Assembly: GCA_023374045.1 (NCBI GenBank)
Contig: CM041781.1
Location: 139,740,982 to 139,804,981, forward strand
Length of the DNA stretch: 64,000 nt
Direction of reading: 5' to 3'
From: Limonium bicolor
Lineage: Eukaryota; Streptophyta; Magnoliopsida; Caryophyllales; Plumbaginaceae
Under the pieces are notes generated by a model. The model made no database searches, was not told where the DNA came from, and worked only from the letters and a program-made list of their open reading frames with translations. Within the stretch, counting starts at the first letter, position 1. The number at the start of each line of letters is the position of its first letter. The position numbers were made by a program, and so were the translations under genes. Shown here one piece after another: positions 23,683-36,257 of the stretch.

Positions 23683-24313
23683 TCAACGTCCGCGATGAAT
23701 ATAAGTCCTAGCCCCACTGGGTATAGGATCCTCAACCGCTGATGTAAGACTAGGACCAAGTGCACGACCACTAAGATCTCCTACATCATGATGATGCCGA
23801 GAATCTTTATCCTTAAGAGAGGCTCCGGGGTAGAAGTGGAAGACAAGTGAAGGTCTGTAACCAGCGTCGAATATCCAACATCTATGCTCGTGCCAACACC
23901 GGGAGATGATGCTGTGTGAACGGCTGAGCTGCTCCCATAGTGAGCAACCCCAATGGTGTCGACCTGCCGTGTAGGATAGTTGTCGACCTGAGATATGGGC
24001 ATGCTACCAGCGATGTCAAATGCATCACCCTTCTGGTGATGGCCTGACTCAGCAGCTCAACCACGTGCACATCCTCTTCCTCGACCATGCACACGATGAC
24101 CACGCCTTGTCTTCCACCTTGATCTTCTTTCTCTGGCTCATGGTCAACAGCTTGATCAGCAAAGACATTTCTAGGGACCAGATGTGGCTCTGGGTGGACA
24201 TAGTACATGTTGTTGTACTCATCCCTCATCAGCTGTAGTCTGGTAAGAGCATCGCCAACTTGCATCAGCTCAAGCATGTCGATGACCTGATTATTGGCCT
24301 CCCCCGGCAGCAC
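23683..24313 (-). pseudogene. Decayed protein-coding remnant, unrecognised
   Basis: On the minus strand it opens with LPGEANNQVIDMLELMQVGD, then LQLMRDEYNNMYYVHPEPH, and an acidic stretch. A second frame reads RRGHRVHGRGRGCARG, and near the end a third frame reads SAVEDPIPSGARTYIHRGR before TGA at 23685-23683. At least two frame changes are needed to connect these pieces. Arg-Gly-rich C-termini of this kind occur in plant mobile domain and long-form phosphatase 7-like proteins, often carried by Mutator-type elements, but I cannot assign it. It may be the last exon of a captured or host gene. Confidence 0.35.
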
Positions 24314-24537
24314 AATTCATCACATGATAACATAAAAACATTATGTACTAAAACTAAACTAAAACAAGTAAAGAAAAGTTTACTCATTGTAAAGGTATAA
24401 GTTTTGAACCCTAACTATCTTGCTCACTAGATTATTCGCTAAATCCTATATCCTCATATCTCTTTGAGAATTCGCGAGTTTACAAATATTTTGGGACATC
24501 TTTCAAGATACAAAGCAAGATTGATTTGCGCATGAAC
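24314..24537. other. Spacer, nothing recognised
   Basis: AT-rich sequence links the coding remnant and the LTR fragment. It has no open frame or repeat boundary. Confidence 0.5.
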
Positions 24538-24722
24538 TGAAATACCCCTAACTAATAAATTATGATTAAAACATCTATTAATGTCTTATTAAGGCTATAA
24601 TATGCCTTAAAATATTGGGTAACAATTAAAGATAAAAAACAAGCAAAAACATGCTTAAAAATCACTTAGGGCAAAATTATGCTCTAAGAAACCTTAAGGA
24701 TTGTGTAACATTGATTAGTTCC
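24538..24722 (+). repeat. 5' fragment of a plus-strand LTR
   Basis: It starts TGAAATACCCCTAACTAATAAA, close to the start of the solo LTR at 46220 (TGAAATACCCCAAACTAATAAA). Both continue with AAGGC...ATGCCTTAAAA and later GCTCTAAGAAACCTTAA. It is cut off after 185 bp by the next LTR fragment. Confidence 0.6.
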
Positions 24723-24899
24723 TGTAACGCCCCTATTTAAAGTAAATGTAGCGGAAAAATAAAATATTACTAGCATTTACAGATCATCGGGTTCCAAACA
24801 CCCGGTACAAATCTCACCAATTACAACTTTATAAATTACAAATGTTACGGTCTGAACTCGAGAAATCCAACATAAACATAACTTAAAGTAAATAGAATA
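24723..24899 (-). repeat. 3' fragment of a minus-strand LTR
   Basis: It begins TGTAACGCCCCTATTTAAAG, the reverse complement of an LTR end (GGGGCGTTACA), with GTAGCGG nearby. It is interrupted at 24900 by element B. Confidence 0.5.
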
Positions 24900-27364
24900 T
24901 GTAACACCCTGAATTTTACCTCAAAAGATAGCTAAAGAAAATACAAATCTAACGGCCCAAACGGCATCGAAAACGGGCTTCAAACGAGTCCTAAAAGGGC
25001 AAAATAGAGTTGGTCCGAACTTGTGTCCGGACATGGGAAGTTCGGACACAGGTCGAGAGTTGAAAAGTCTAAAACCATAGGCGTCCGAATTTGTGTCTGG
25101 ACTTGGAAGTTCGGACACAAGTCGAGTTTCAAAGTCCGAAAATTCTTATGCGGTGTGTCCGAACATTGGTCCGAGCTTACAAGTTCGGACATAAGTCGAG
25201 ACTTGCAAGTCGACCTCGTCCTCGCATGCTGTCCGAACATTGAAGTTCGGACAGAAGTTCGGACACGACAAAACAGAGAAAACGTCTTAAACTCTCGGGG
25301 CCTGTCCGAACATGGATGTCTGGACGGACGTTCGGACAAGTCCCTGTATGCGTTTTAAACAGTAAAACAGAGACCGAAAGAAAGCCAACATTTATACCAA
25401 ACCATATGAAGATCAGCATAGAGAAAACATGAACTTAAACAACACTTGTACCATAGAAAACAGAGGAAGACTTTCTTGATCCAGGGTGCTACCGCCACAT
25501 CCAAACCCTTGGATGCTCAGGCTATTAAACCACAAAACATTCCAAAACATCAACTTAACATTGTGAAACCAACTATGCGAAGCTTAAACTGTATCAACAA
25601 CAAAACATTATTAAGGACCTAAAACGTTGAGCTCCAGAAACTCATAAAGCGACGAATATCTTAAAACAGTCTCAATTCTCCTAACACTAAGTCGTAGCGC
25701 ATTCCCCATTTCCCCAAGTCAACAATTTGTACCTGCGATCAGAAAACAACAATAAAAGCACGAAGGGATCGCGCAAATCAGTGAAGCTGAGTAAATTTCA
25801 TCTCATCACGTTAAATACACTTTAGAAATCCCTTTGAATTTAAATAAACGAAACATCCGAGTTTGCAATCCATTAAACCATTTCCACACTTCAATGTCCA
25901 TCATTAGTAAAACCATTCGGGGAGCCTTCAACTGGAGTATCCACAAAACAACCAAGCAGTCACAACGGACCGAAATATCAAATACCCTCACCCTAAGTCC
26001 TTAAGTGTGCACACCCCCTATGAATCATCAGTCCATAGAGTAGATCATAGAGCTTAACTGCAGTCATTGTATGCAGCGCAATATATATAAACAATTCAGT
26101 GTAATCAATTCATGCTCACGGTGCAGAGAACCAACATGGTGAGTCAGGGAGCACCACGAACCCCAAGGTAATTAGAAACCAGTGAAGAACTCCCAAAACA
26201 AAACCATTATCAATTTCCAAAATACCAACCATTGCACCACATAAAGGAATCACAATCTCCAACAAGGTTTTCCAAAAATACAATTTGGTGACAGAAAATA
26301 ATCCACATCGAAATCCAATAATGAGCACAGAATTTACTTGATCGTCCTCTCGACTCAGGAAGACACCCAACAGATTCACCAATGGCGTTCGTCGTTGACA
26401 CCAACGTCTAGGTTAGAACAGTTCACAATCAGAAGACAACGAACCAATCGACAAACTAACACACTAACTATGCTACTACTTTACCCGTTATACTCTAGTT
26501 GGCACCAGGAAGAATTCTGATCAAAACACCAGCAGGACGTGAATTGAGGGTTGGGAAGAAGAAAGCAGAGACGGCGAGAAGAAGGTGAAGAACAATCAAT
26601 AAGATCGTGGTTTAAATAAGTAAATCAGAGAATTAGGGATTACTAATACAAATTAAATGAATTACGTTTTGTAAAGAAGTAGAGAAATTAATTAAGTAAT
26701 GTAAACAATTTAAAAAGCATAATCCAATAATTAATATTGTAACTACTTTATAATATATTGACGTTGAGAAACATCGGGAGAAGAAAACAAAACAACCCAT
26801 TAGGAAATAAAGATATAATATTTAAATTTGAAATAGAATGAAAAGAGATTTATTTAACTGTTGAAGAAGATAAGGATGAGGAGTAAAATACCTTAGAAGC
26901 TAATTAGAAAACATATACTAGCAAGGAAGTAAACCAAAAATAAATCAATATACTATAAACAGTTTAGGGACTCAACGGAAGGAAAACAATTACGTTTAAA
27001 AGATGAGTCACAAAGCCAATAATATAATTACTGGGAGAAGAATAAGGAGAGTCAATAACCAATATATATTAAATAGCCAGATTGAAATCGGACTTTAGAT
27101 ATTTAAAATTAAATAGTCAGAAAGAAGATTCTAGATCGATCTTTTGGGATTTTAATCACCTAACGAATTTAGAGAGATGATTTAGAAATATGGCTAACGT
27201 TAACCAAAGCAAAATGTTACAATTAATCGTAAACACTTTAAGGAGGAGGTAAATTTAGCAATGAACATCATTAAATTCCCTGGGCCACCTTACTACCAAT
27301 TTCGGACCTATCATTCACATTATATACTATAGTATTCTTAACTTGGAAATTCCTGGGTATTTCA
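24900..27364 (-). repeat. Element B 3' LTR, 2465 bp
   Basis: On the plus strand it runs from TGTAACACCCTGAATT to GGGTATTTCA, that is TGAAATACCC...GGGTGTTACA on its own strand. It carries the inverted-repeat array at 25014-25345 and a hairpin with arms ATCCAA/TTGGAT near 25500. It aligns with 36705-38674 over its first 2 kb. Confidence 0.8.
25014..25345. repeat. Inverted-repeat array in element B 3' LTR
   Basis: Five to six modules are of the form GTCCGAAC, short spacer, GTTCGGAC, often with a second CCGGAC and the linker ACAAGTCGAG. The other LTR has the same array at 36817-37150. The arms match those of the solo LTR at 391-2626. Confidence 0.75.
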
Positions 27365-27365
27365 T

Positions 27366-27382
27366 CTCATCCCCCTTAGAAG
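27366..27382 (-). promoter_or_regulatory. Element B polypurine tract
   Basis: The minus strand reads CTTCTAAGGGGGATGAG, one base from the 3' LTR start TGAAATACCC. Confidence 0.7.
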
Positions 27383-27384
27383 AA

Positions 27385-27402
27385 AGCTTCGCCCTCGAAG
27401 CT
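27385..27402 (-). promoter_or_regulatory. Stem-loop just before element B polypurine tract
   Basis: The arms AGCTTCG and CGAAGCT form a perfect 7-bp inverted repeat around a 4-base loop (AGGG on the element strand). Compared with 8449-8466, two base pairs differ and both are compensated (G-C to A-T, C-G to T-A). Confidence 0.6.
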
Positions 27403-27433
27403 AAAACTCATCCCTATGGCGAAAACAGCAGAA

Positions 27434-30040
27434 CTAGGTACTGACTTGAGTGGTGACCTGATCGAAAAGTTGTGGGTACTTTTTCCTCATCTCTTCTTCT
27501 ACTTCCCACGTAGCCTCCTCAGTTCCATGATTAGACCATAGAACCTTGACCATGCGGGTCGACTTCGATCGGGTCTCCCTGGTCTTGGTGTCCATTACTC
27601 TAATGGGGTACTCCTCGTAAGATAGATTCTGCTCTAGTTCCAGAACCTCCGGCTGCAGCACATGCGAAGGGTCGGGAATGTACCTTTTCAACTGGGACAC
27701 GTGGAACACGTTGTGAACTTTCTCCAGTTCACAAGGAAGTGCCAAGCGATAGGCGACCTTCCCAATCCTCTCCAAAATCTCATAGGGTCCCACGTACTTG
27801 GAACTAAGCTTCCCCTTATTCCCAAATCTGGTTACCCCGCGTACAGGAGATACCTTCAGAAAAACTCTATCTCCCACTTCGAATTCAATCGGTCTACGCT
27901 TGAGATCAGCATAGGACTTTTGCCTGTCCTGAGCTGCCTTCATCCGACTCTGGATTACCCGGACCTGCTCCATAGTCTCCTCTATCAATTGTGGTCCTAG
28001 CACCACTGTCTCGCTGATGTCACTCCAACATAGTGGGGTCCTGCACTTCCTCCCGTATAGGGCCTCGTAAGGAGCCATCTTGATACTGGCGTGATAGCTG
28101 TTGTTGTATGAGAACTCCACCAAATGCAGCATATCAGCCCATGAACCCTGAAAATCCATCACACATGCTCGAAGCATGTCCTCTAAGGTCTGAATGGTCC
28201 TCTCAGTCTGACCATCAATAGCAGGGTGAAAAGCGGTACTCAAATTCAGCTTAGTGCCCATCGCCTTCTGAAATTGCTGCCAAAAGTGAGCTAGAAATCT
28301 CGAGTCCCGGTCTGAAATGATAGTCTCAGGCACCCCATGATATCTCACTACATTCTTGATGTAGGCGTCCACCAGCTGACTCATAGACCACGTCTTCTTC
28401 ATGGGTATGAACCGTGTAGACTTAGTAAGTCGGTCCACAATCACCCAGATCTGATCAACTCCTCCTCTCGCCGGTGGTAAGCCCATCACAAAGTCCATGG
28501 AAATGGAGTCCCACTTCCATTTCGGGACATCCAGCGGCTGAAGCAAACCTCCCATCCTCTTGTGTTCAAATTTGACCTTCTGACAGGTAAGGCACTTCGA
28601 TACAAACTCTGCCACCTCCCACTTCATCTTAGGCCACCAGAACATCTTCTTCAAATCCTTATACAATTTGTCACCACCCGGATGTACCGAATAGGGAGTA
28701 TTATGGGCCTCCTTCATCAGTCTATCCTTTACTTCGGCACACCCTTGAGGCACACACCATCGGCCTCTGAATCTCATACTGCCGTCACTGTGGATCTCGA
28801 ACCCCTCAGCTTTTCCTTCCTTCATCTTCTCCTTGATACGCTCCAGCTTCACGTCCCCAGGCTGTCCTTTGAGGATCTCCCCATAGATGTTAGAAGAGAC
28901 ACTCATGTGGTACAGCTTCACCTCATGCTCCACTCCTCCAGATTCCATCACCTCCAGATTCAACCTCTGAAATTCATGGGCTAACTCATCAGGAAGAGCC
29001 CACATTGAATTCACTGAGTGGCTCCTTTTTCTAATCAGGGCGTCTGCTACTAGATTGGACTTCCCCTCGTGGTACAGAATTTCTAGGTCATAGTCTTTGA
29101 TCAATTCAAACCACCTCCTCTGCCTCATATTGAGCTCCTTCTGCGTGAAGATGTACTTGAGGCTTTTGTGGTCGGTGTAGATCTTGCAGGAAGCACCGTA
29201 CAGGTAGTGTCTCCAAATCTTAAGGGCGAACACCACGGCTGCCAGCTCCAGATCGTGTGTCGGGTATCGGGTCTCGTACTCCTTCAGCTGCCTCGATGCA
29301 TACGCAATCACCTTTCCTTTCTGCATCAGCACACACCCCAGGCCATACTTGGAGGTGTCACTGAACACCTCGAAGCCCTCAGTCCCTGAAGGTAGGGTTA
29401 ACACTGGGGCCGTGGTTAACCTTCCCTTCAGTTCCTGAAATGCTGCTTCACATTCGTCGCTCCACTGGAATTTAACCACCTTCTTCATCAGGTTGGTGAG
29501 TGGTCTAGCAATCTTCGAAAAGTCTTTCACGAATCTTCTGTAGTATCCTGCCAAACCCAGGAAACTACCCACCTCAGTCAGGTTGTTCGGTCTCGGCCAC
29601 TCCTTCACCGCTTGTATCTTGGCTGGGTCCACTGCTATCCCCTCTTTTGTAACAGTGTGGCCCAAGAACGCCACTTGATCCAGCCAAAAGTCACACTTAG
29701 ACAATTTGGCATACAAGTATTGTTCCCTCAGAGTCTGTAGAACCAATCTCAAGTGCTCCTCATGCTCTGCCTCATCCTTGGATTAGATGAGGATATCGTC
29801 TATGAATACCACCACAAACCGGTCTAGATAGGGATTGAAGATCCGGTTCATGAGGTCCATGAAAATGGCTGGTGCGTTCGTCAATCCAAAGGGCATCACC
29901 AGGAACTCGAAGTGCCCATATCTGGTCCTGAAAGTAGTCTTCGGGATGTCCTTCTTTGCGACGCGTAGCTGGTGGTATCCCGATCTCAAATCTATTTTGG
30001 AGAAAACTCCTGCACCCTGCAGTTGGTCAAAGAGTTCATC
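27434..30040 (-). pseudogene. Element B pol, distal part: RT, RNase H, integrase, chromodomain
   Basis: Reading leftward from the solo-LTR insertion: RT with [29 protein letters not shown] and the catalytic FIDDIL; a stop codon at 29785-29783, right after DDILI; then an open frame of 772 codons (29752-27434). That frame holds RNase H ([27 protein letters not shown]), the integrase HHCC zinc finger ending [11 protein letters not shown], the DDE core ([22 protein letters not shown]), and a C-terminal chromodomain ([18 protein letters not shown]). Apart from the one stop and the LTR insertion, the domains look intact, so decay is recent. Confidence 0.88.
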
Positions 30041-30142
30041 TGTAACACCCCTACCATTAATACAATGCTTACCGTCCAATCTCCTTACACATTAGATACA
30101 CGTAGCGGATACATGCTTACATACAGTGGGTGATACAATGCC

Positions 30143-30164
30143 GTTAGTCACCCACGTGACTAAC
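30143..30164 (-). promoter_or_regulatory. GTGG-loop hairpin near solo LTR 3' end
   Basis: Perfect 9-bp arms GTTAGTCAC/GTGACTAAC enclose GTGG on the element strand, about 100 bp from the LTR 3' end. It is the same structure as 12946-12967. Confidence 0.6.
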
Positions 30165-31707
30165 AAGGCTACTACTTCTACATACAGCATCGGTCTGATG
30201 GACCGGAATCCCAAGTACTACACATCTATAATACATACTACATTCATCAATCATATACAACAATGCTCCATTCAATACTTACTCCTCCATAATCCATACA
30301 ATACAATATACTTAACCGAGTCTACTAGGATCCTTATACAATTATAATATCTCTTCCAAGTTCATACATACTCACTAAGAGTCTACATCTACCCATTCCT
30401 CACAACTACTTACTTTCTAAGTACAAGGGTGTGCCGCCGGTCTCTTACCTTGACCACATCCGCTTCGGGTACCTGCACACTAAAAATGTTCCCCCTAGGG
30501 GGTCAGCTTTCACTGCGCATGATAACCGCATACCCCGCGTACTAGTGAGGGTACGCCGACCACTTGGTCGAATACATGCAGTTCATTTTCATTCAAACAT
30601 ACATGCATACATGCTCTTATATGCGGTACAATAATACTTACGCAAGCATACATACATACACTTCATTACATACAAGGAATACAATATAACCATCCAATGC
30701 ATACTTGCCTTCTTCCGAATACACATACTCATTACATACACGAAGTAAAGTTCTTGTTGGCTTCATTGGTCCACCCGGGTTAATCGGGTGGAGATTACTC
30801 TTTTACTCATTACTCCATACATACGCATACATACTCATACTCATACTCATACATACTTACTTGCCCTTACTCTTACTCATGTTAAGTCGTCGGGACCTCC
30901 GGCCCGGGGACTACTCCGTCCCACCACCGGGATTTACTTGACTCACCAATCCGGGATGCTACCCATTTAAGGGATTTGGGCCGCGGACCAGTTTAAGAGT
31001 CAGGAATCGGATCCAACCTCTTGTGTCTCCTCATCCTCATGCGTGGCCGAAGCTATATCGGACTTCTACTCATTCCAGTTTACTCACTTAAGTTAGGAGT
31101 TAGGTAGTTAGGAATTAGCAGAAGTCATTCATGCAAGCCACATACACAATTACAATGCTCAATACTCGTTTATACAAAATATAATGCAATACTTAAGTAC
31201 AATACAAGATTCGAATACAAGTCATCATCATTCATATATTTCATGAATTATACAAACTATTGTTCAAGACAAATATCAAGAACAATGTAAACAAGCACAA
31301 GTAAGTGCAATATAGTCCGATTCATGCATTTATCTTATTTAGGTGATCAAATAAGCACACAAATCGGGGTAACCAGATTAGGATACAGGGCATGAAGAAA
31401 TCATACCGTTCACCGCTGTACTTGTATCCCAACGTTCCTCCGGTGTTCACAAATCAAATTCCTATGATATACATACAACCGAATGATTAATCTAACTATC
31501 ATTAACTCAATTCGATTACTCTTACGTTTCCTAACCCATACTTACTAAGTCTTTACATTCCTTTACTTACATTTTACTTACTTACTTTTAATTACTTAAC
31601 AATGGTTCGCTTATATACATATATATATACATATGTATAGGTGGGTATACATATATACATATATATATACTAGCTTTAGCTTACAGTTTTTTTTTTGTAA
31701 GTTATGG

Positions 31708-32055
31708 GTTGTCCGACCCAGCGTCCGACCCAAGCCTTGGGTCGGACCATTCCAGTAGATTACCGTTCTCTAAAATTCTCCCCGTCCGACCCAGCACTAT
31801 TCCGTCCGACCCATACCCTCTGGGTCGGACCATTCCAGAAGGTTTCGGTCCCGTGTCCAAGCTCCGTCCGACCCACTGTCTGACCCAGACTCTGGGTCGG
31901 ACGAAGTCAGAAACTTCGACCTTGAAATTTTTTTTGCCCGTCCGACCCACGTCCGATCCACGGCTCTGGGTCGGACCGTTCCAGAAAGATTTATTGCCGT
32001 TGCCTAAGCCCCGTCCGACCCACCGTCCGATCCAGACTCTGGGTCGGACGGTAGC
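31708..32055. repeat. Inverted-repeat array in solo LTR (GTCCGACCCA/TGGGTCGGAC type)
   Basis: Modules of CGTCCGACCCA and TGGGTCGGAC are linked by CCATTCCAGAA-type spacers. It sits in the same part of the LTR as the LARD1 array at 10668 and is likewise next to an A/T tract (31687-31695), but the arm sequence differs. LARD2 uses this same arm sequence (59349-59590). Confidence 0.75.
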
Positions 32056-34274
32056 AGAACCTTGCTACAACCCTTATTTTCTTTTCCCAATTTCACTCAT
32101 TGCTTCCCCAATCTTCCTACACACATCCTAACATGTTTTAGTACTATTTATACACTCTGTATCATGCTAATTCATTTCTTAATTCATTACACAAACCCTA
32201 TACTAAATCCATCAACCAATTTATACAATTTCCTCACTTCCTTTTAACACTTACAACAGTTTTTCATTCTCTTATGCTACAGATTTTCAAACTCCATTCT
32301 ACCATCCATTACATCTCAACCAATGGCACTATTAGCATCCCAAATACCCCATCTCACCATGCCAATTCATTTCCAAGCAATTGCACCTTCTATACCCAAG
32401 TCCAACATTTACTTTACCAAGTCTTATACTCTAGTTCTTCCTAGTTTCTCCAAGGCATTCCTTGCACTCTTTGCTACAGATTTTGCATCCTAGTATTCCC
32501 ATACCTCAAATACCATTCCATGGTCATTAGACATCCCTACAATCCCCAATACACACCTTGGTTCTCCCATTCACCAAGTCATTCACAAATGCACATATTC
32601 CTACCAAAATTTTGCCATGATTCCTCTACTTTTCTTACTTGGCCACACATACCAATTCTCACCAAATTCATTCCTAATCTAGCCACACCCTTACAAGGGT
32701 CCTACCAGCAATCAATACAAATATAAACCCATCCCAATACACCAATACTCCATCAAACATCAATACTAATACTCATACACAATATACTTGGCTCCAAGGC
32801 CTACAATCCACATACTAATCCACAAATACTCAAACTTCCAAAATGACATTACTAATACATTATTTTAGGTTCCTTAATAAGTTCACCCATTCCCATTACT
32901 CTAATGCAATTATAACTTAACATTAGGAAAGGGCTCTTACCTTGAGCTTTTAATTCCTTCTTTCTTTCTCATTTCTCCTCCTTCTTCCTTTCTTGCCCAA
33001 ATCGGCCATGTGGGGAATGGAGTTGCCCAACTCCATTCCCATCACCCAATGAACACAAAACACTACAATTAATATACTAACTCTTAAATTAATGCCAATT
33101 CATTGAAGTGTTTGAAATGAAATTTCTAGGGTTTACCTTTGGAGAGTTTTAGAAGAGTTTTTTGCCCTTGGTTCAAGAAGGTGAATCCACCACCATTGCA
33201 AGGTTGATATTATGCTCCAAAGATAGAGAAAAATAGAGCATTACAAATGGAGCAAAAATCGGTTATGAAGGAAGGTGAAGAAAACATGGGTTTTTCATGT
33301 AGATTTTTACCTTGTTGGAAAGAGGAGACTCCAAGCTCCATAATGGTGTGCTTTTCTCTCCAAATGGGGAAAACCCATGGAGATGAAATTCATCCTTTTC
33401 AAATTTTGAAAAGAGGGAATGATAGAGGATGATGAGGGGAGTTCAAATATGTAATTTGTTTTTGATTTGGAGCTTACATGAGGATGAAGCATGAGGTAGA
33501 AGGTGGAGTTGCCATGGGAGCTTCTTGAAGCTCTACAAAATCGCCCAACCAGAGGGAGAGAGGAGGGAGAAATCGGTGGAGGGGGAGAGGAAAGAGAGAG
33601 ATGAGTGAGTTGTGAGAGTGAGGTGAGAGGAAAGGCATAAAGTAATTCTTTTACTTTATTGCTTTTTGCTTTTAGCTCTCTTATTTAATTAGCTAGTTAC
33701 ATGAGTGTATGAGGGAGTTATTTGACTCTTTAAAAACCGGCCCCCTTACAGTAATACTAGCTGGAGCGTTTTTCATCTTTTACAGAAAACACTCGTTATT
33801 TTACCCGGTTTAGGTACTGTTCACTAACCGGGCCCGTTTTCCGGAATTTTCTCGTTTCGTTATTTTTATTGGTTATTAAGCTCCCATAAATGCTTAATAA
33901 TTATTATTTAATGATTTATAATTTTTACGGGTTCGTTTGACCACTTAAAGTCACGTTTTTGGGTTTTCCCGAAAAACGCGCGTTAAAGCTCTATTAGCGT
34001 TTTAATACATTATTTGGATCCGTTTTCTTCGGGAGTTGTTCCCATATATCATTTAGGTCTTATTAAACCTTTAGAATCCATATAATACTCTAACCGAGGT
34101 CTCATACCTCCTATGGTTATTTAACGCTTATTTAGCGTTTTCCGCTTTTTAAGAGTTTATTTATTCTTTTGGATTTATTTTTCCTTACTAGTATTAATTA
34201 GGTACCATTAGGCCCTTAAATACGTATTAGGTTAATTTTAATCCCTATATTTAAGTTCGGGGTATTTCATCATC

Positions 34275-35372
34275 AATTCGGGGTAAGGGGTACCGGTTCT
34301 TCACTATAATCTGGTTCAACTCCCGGTAATCTATGCACAGCCTCATACTCCCGTCCTTCTTCTTCACAAACAAGACAGGAGCTCCCCACGGTGACACACT
34401 CGGCCAGATATACCCCTTCTCCAAGAGGTCTTCTAACTGAACCTTCAATTCTTTCAGCTCTGACGGCGCCATACGGTATGGAGCTTTGGAGATAGGCGCT
34501 GCTCCTGGTACTAGATCGACGCTGAACTCTACCTCCCTGTCTGACGGCATGCCTAGGATCTCCTCAGGGAAAACGTCTGGAAATTTGTTCACCACCCGGA
34601 TCTCTTCTAATTTGCTTGGCTTCCGGCTCAGGTCCTGGACATGGCAAAGGTACGCCTGCTGTCCCTTTCTCACCTGGGAGAGGATCGACATAGCTGAGAC
34701 AATCTTCACCCCGGGCTTCTCCTCTTCGTTTCGGTAGGACACCCTCTGCCCTGACGGTCCCCTTAGGACAATCTTCTGCTTTCCACAATCAATTTTCCCC
34801 TTATATTTACTCAGCCAGTCCATCCCCAAGATGACGTCGAAGTCGGGGAGGGTAAATTGGATAAGGTCAATTACAAATGTTTCCCCTCTTATGTCTACTC
34901 CCACATTTTTCAGTACATTACTACAAGAGATGATTCGCCCCAAGGGTATGGATACTGCTATGGTAGAAGTTTTACTAGCCACTAGTCCCAATTTCTTAAC
35001 AAAGTTCTCAGCAATAAAGGAATATGATGCTCCAGTGTCAAACAAAATACGAGCAGGGGTACCACAAACAGAAAAGGTACCTGCTAGCACGCCAGCTTCA
35101 GCCTCGGCCTCAGCTCGGCTCATGACATTAATCTTTCCCGGAGTCCTGTGATTGTCTCGGTTCTCTCCATTTCCACATCCGCCATTACCACGCTGGGGAG
35201 TGTCTCTGTGCTGGTTCTGACACTGGTACTGCTCTCTGCCTCTAGGTTGGGGATCTGTCTGCCTGTAGGTCCGGTCACCGCCGCCTCCTCTTCTCTGATT
35301 ATCCCCTAGAGGGTTCTTGAAGCACTCAAACACCCTGTGGCCCTTCTTGCCACACCGGAAGCACGTGACCAA
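34275..35372 (-). pseudogene. Element B protease and N-terminal RT
   Basis: The open frame begins at the Gag zinc knuckle ([16 protein letters not shown]2CX4HX4C), followed by a Gly/Arg/Gln-rich linker. An aspartic protease with an intact [11 protein letters not shown] active site and a GMDWL motif follows, then the RT N-terminus ([47 protein letters not shown]). It stops at the solo-LTR insertion and resumes at 30040. No AlkB domain lies between knuckle and protease. The reading frame here has no internal stop. Confidence 0.88.
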
Positions 35373-36257
35373 ATTCCCTTCGCAGTCTTTTCCTGGATGG
35401 TCCTTACGGCACTGTTACAATGGAAGTGCCTCTCTGGCCCCTGTTCCGTCTTCTAGGCCTGGTTCTGGTGTCGGTCGCCCAACCTTTGGGTCTGTCTCTG
35501 GTTTCCCTCAAACTTTCACCTCTCATCAGAATGGGGCCTCCACCTCCTCTCCTGGTTCGGTCTCTGGGGTCTATCATCACGTCCCCGAGAGTCCTCCCCA
35601 TCATCTGCCTTCCTCTTCTGGCCCGCTTGGACCTCCCTTCTCTTCTGCTGCACTCTGTAAAGGTTGGCAGCCTTACCATACGCGTCCTGGAGAGTCGGGA
35701 TGGTCAAGACACTCAGGGCCTCTTGGAGACTCCAGTTGAGCCCCCCCCACAAACTGCTGCACCTTCGAGGCTTCATCAGGGACCATGGTGGGTGCGAATC
35801 TTGCTAACTCCAGAAATTTCGAGTGATAGTCTTTCACACTCTTGGACAGCTGCTTCAATTAAGAAAACTCCAGATACTTCTGCATGCGCACATGCTCGGG
35901 GTAGAAGCGCCTCCTCATAGCTTGCTTCAGCGCCTCCCATCCGAAATTAGGCTCAACTCGTAGCATATCTCGGTTGGCCGTCCACCAAATATCGGCCTCC
36001 CCCTTGAAGTAGTATACTGCCCCATTGACCTTCCTGTCCTCTGGGCAGTTGACCGCATCGAAAATCTTGTCAAACTCCCGGATCCAGTCTTCAAGTAGGA
36101 CCGGGTCCTCTTCTCCAGCAAAAACGGTTGGCTTCAGGTGCGCTATCCTCTTGGTATAATCTTCAGGCGCGTTGTCTCGCTGTGCCTGTCGCTGCACAAT
36201 CTACCCCAAGTTCAAGGCAAGCTCTTGGAGTTGTCTCATTGGGTCGTTGGCGGCCAT
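35373..36257 (-). pseudogene. Element B Gag, broken
   Basis: Start codon ATG at 36257-36255 (MAANDPMRQLQELALNLG), then an in-frame TAG, then the retrotransposon Gag core (PTVFAGEEDPVLLEDW, DIWWTANRD, FYPEHVRMQKYLEF). A TAA near 35861 follows where other Gags have Gln, then VKDYHSKFLELARF. The frame shifts at a run of C (near 35737-35745) and again near 35520 before reaching the zinc knuckle. Gag would form the virus-like particle, but this copy cannot make it. Confidence 0.8.

Larger units (their letters stand above)
30036..34274 (-). mobile_element. Solo LTR (30041-34269, 4229 bp) inserted in element B RT
   Basis: On the plus strand it runs from TGTAACACCCCTACC to GTTCGGGGTATTTCA and is flanked by a perfect 5-bp target-site duplication TCATC (30036-30040 and 34270-34274). 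It splits RT between PRIDDE and LFDQLQGAG. It belongs to the LARD1 LTR family: 33730-34260 is the near-exact reverse complement of the first 750 bp or so of the LARD1 LTR. No internal region remains, so the rest was removed by LTR-LTR recombination after insertion. Confidence 0.9.
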
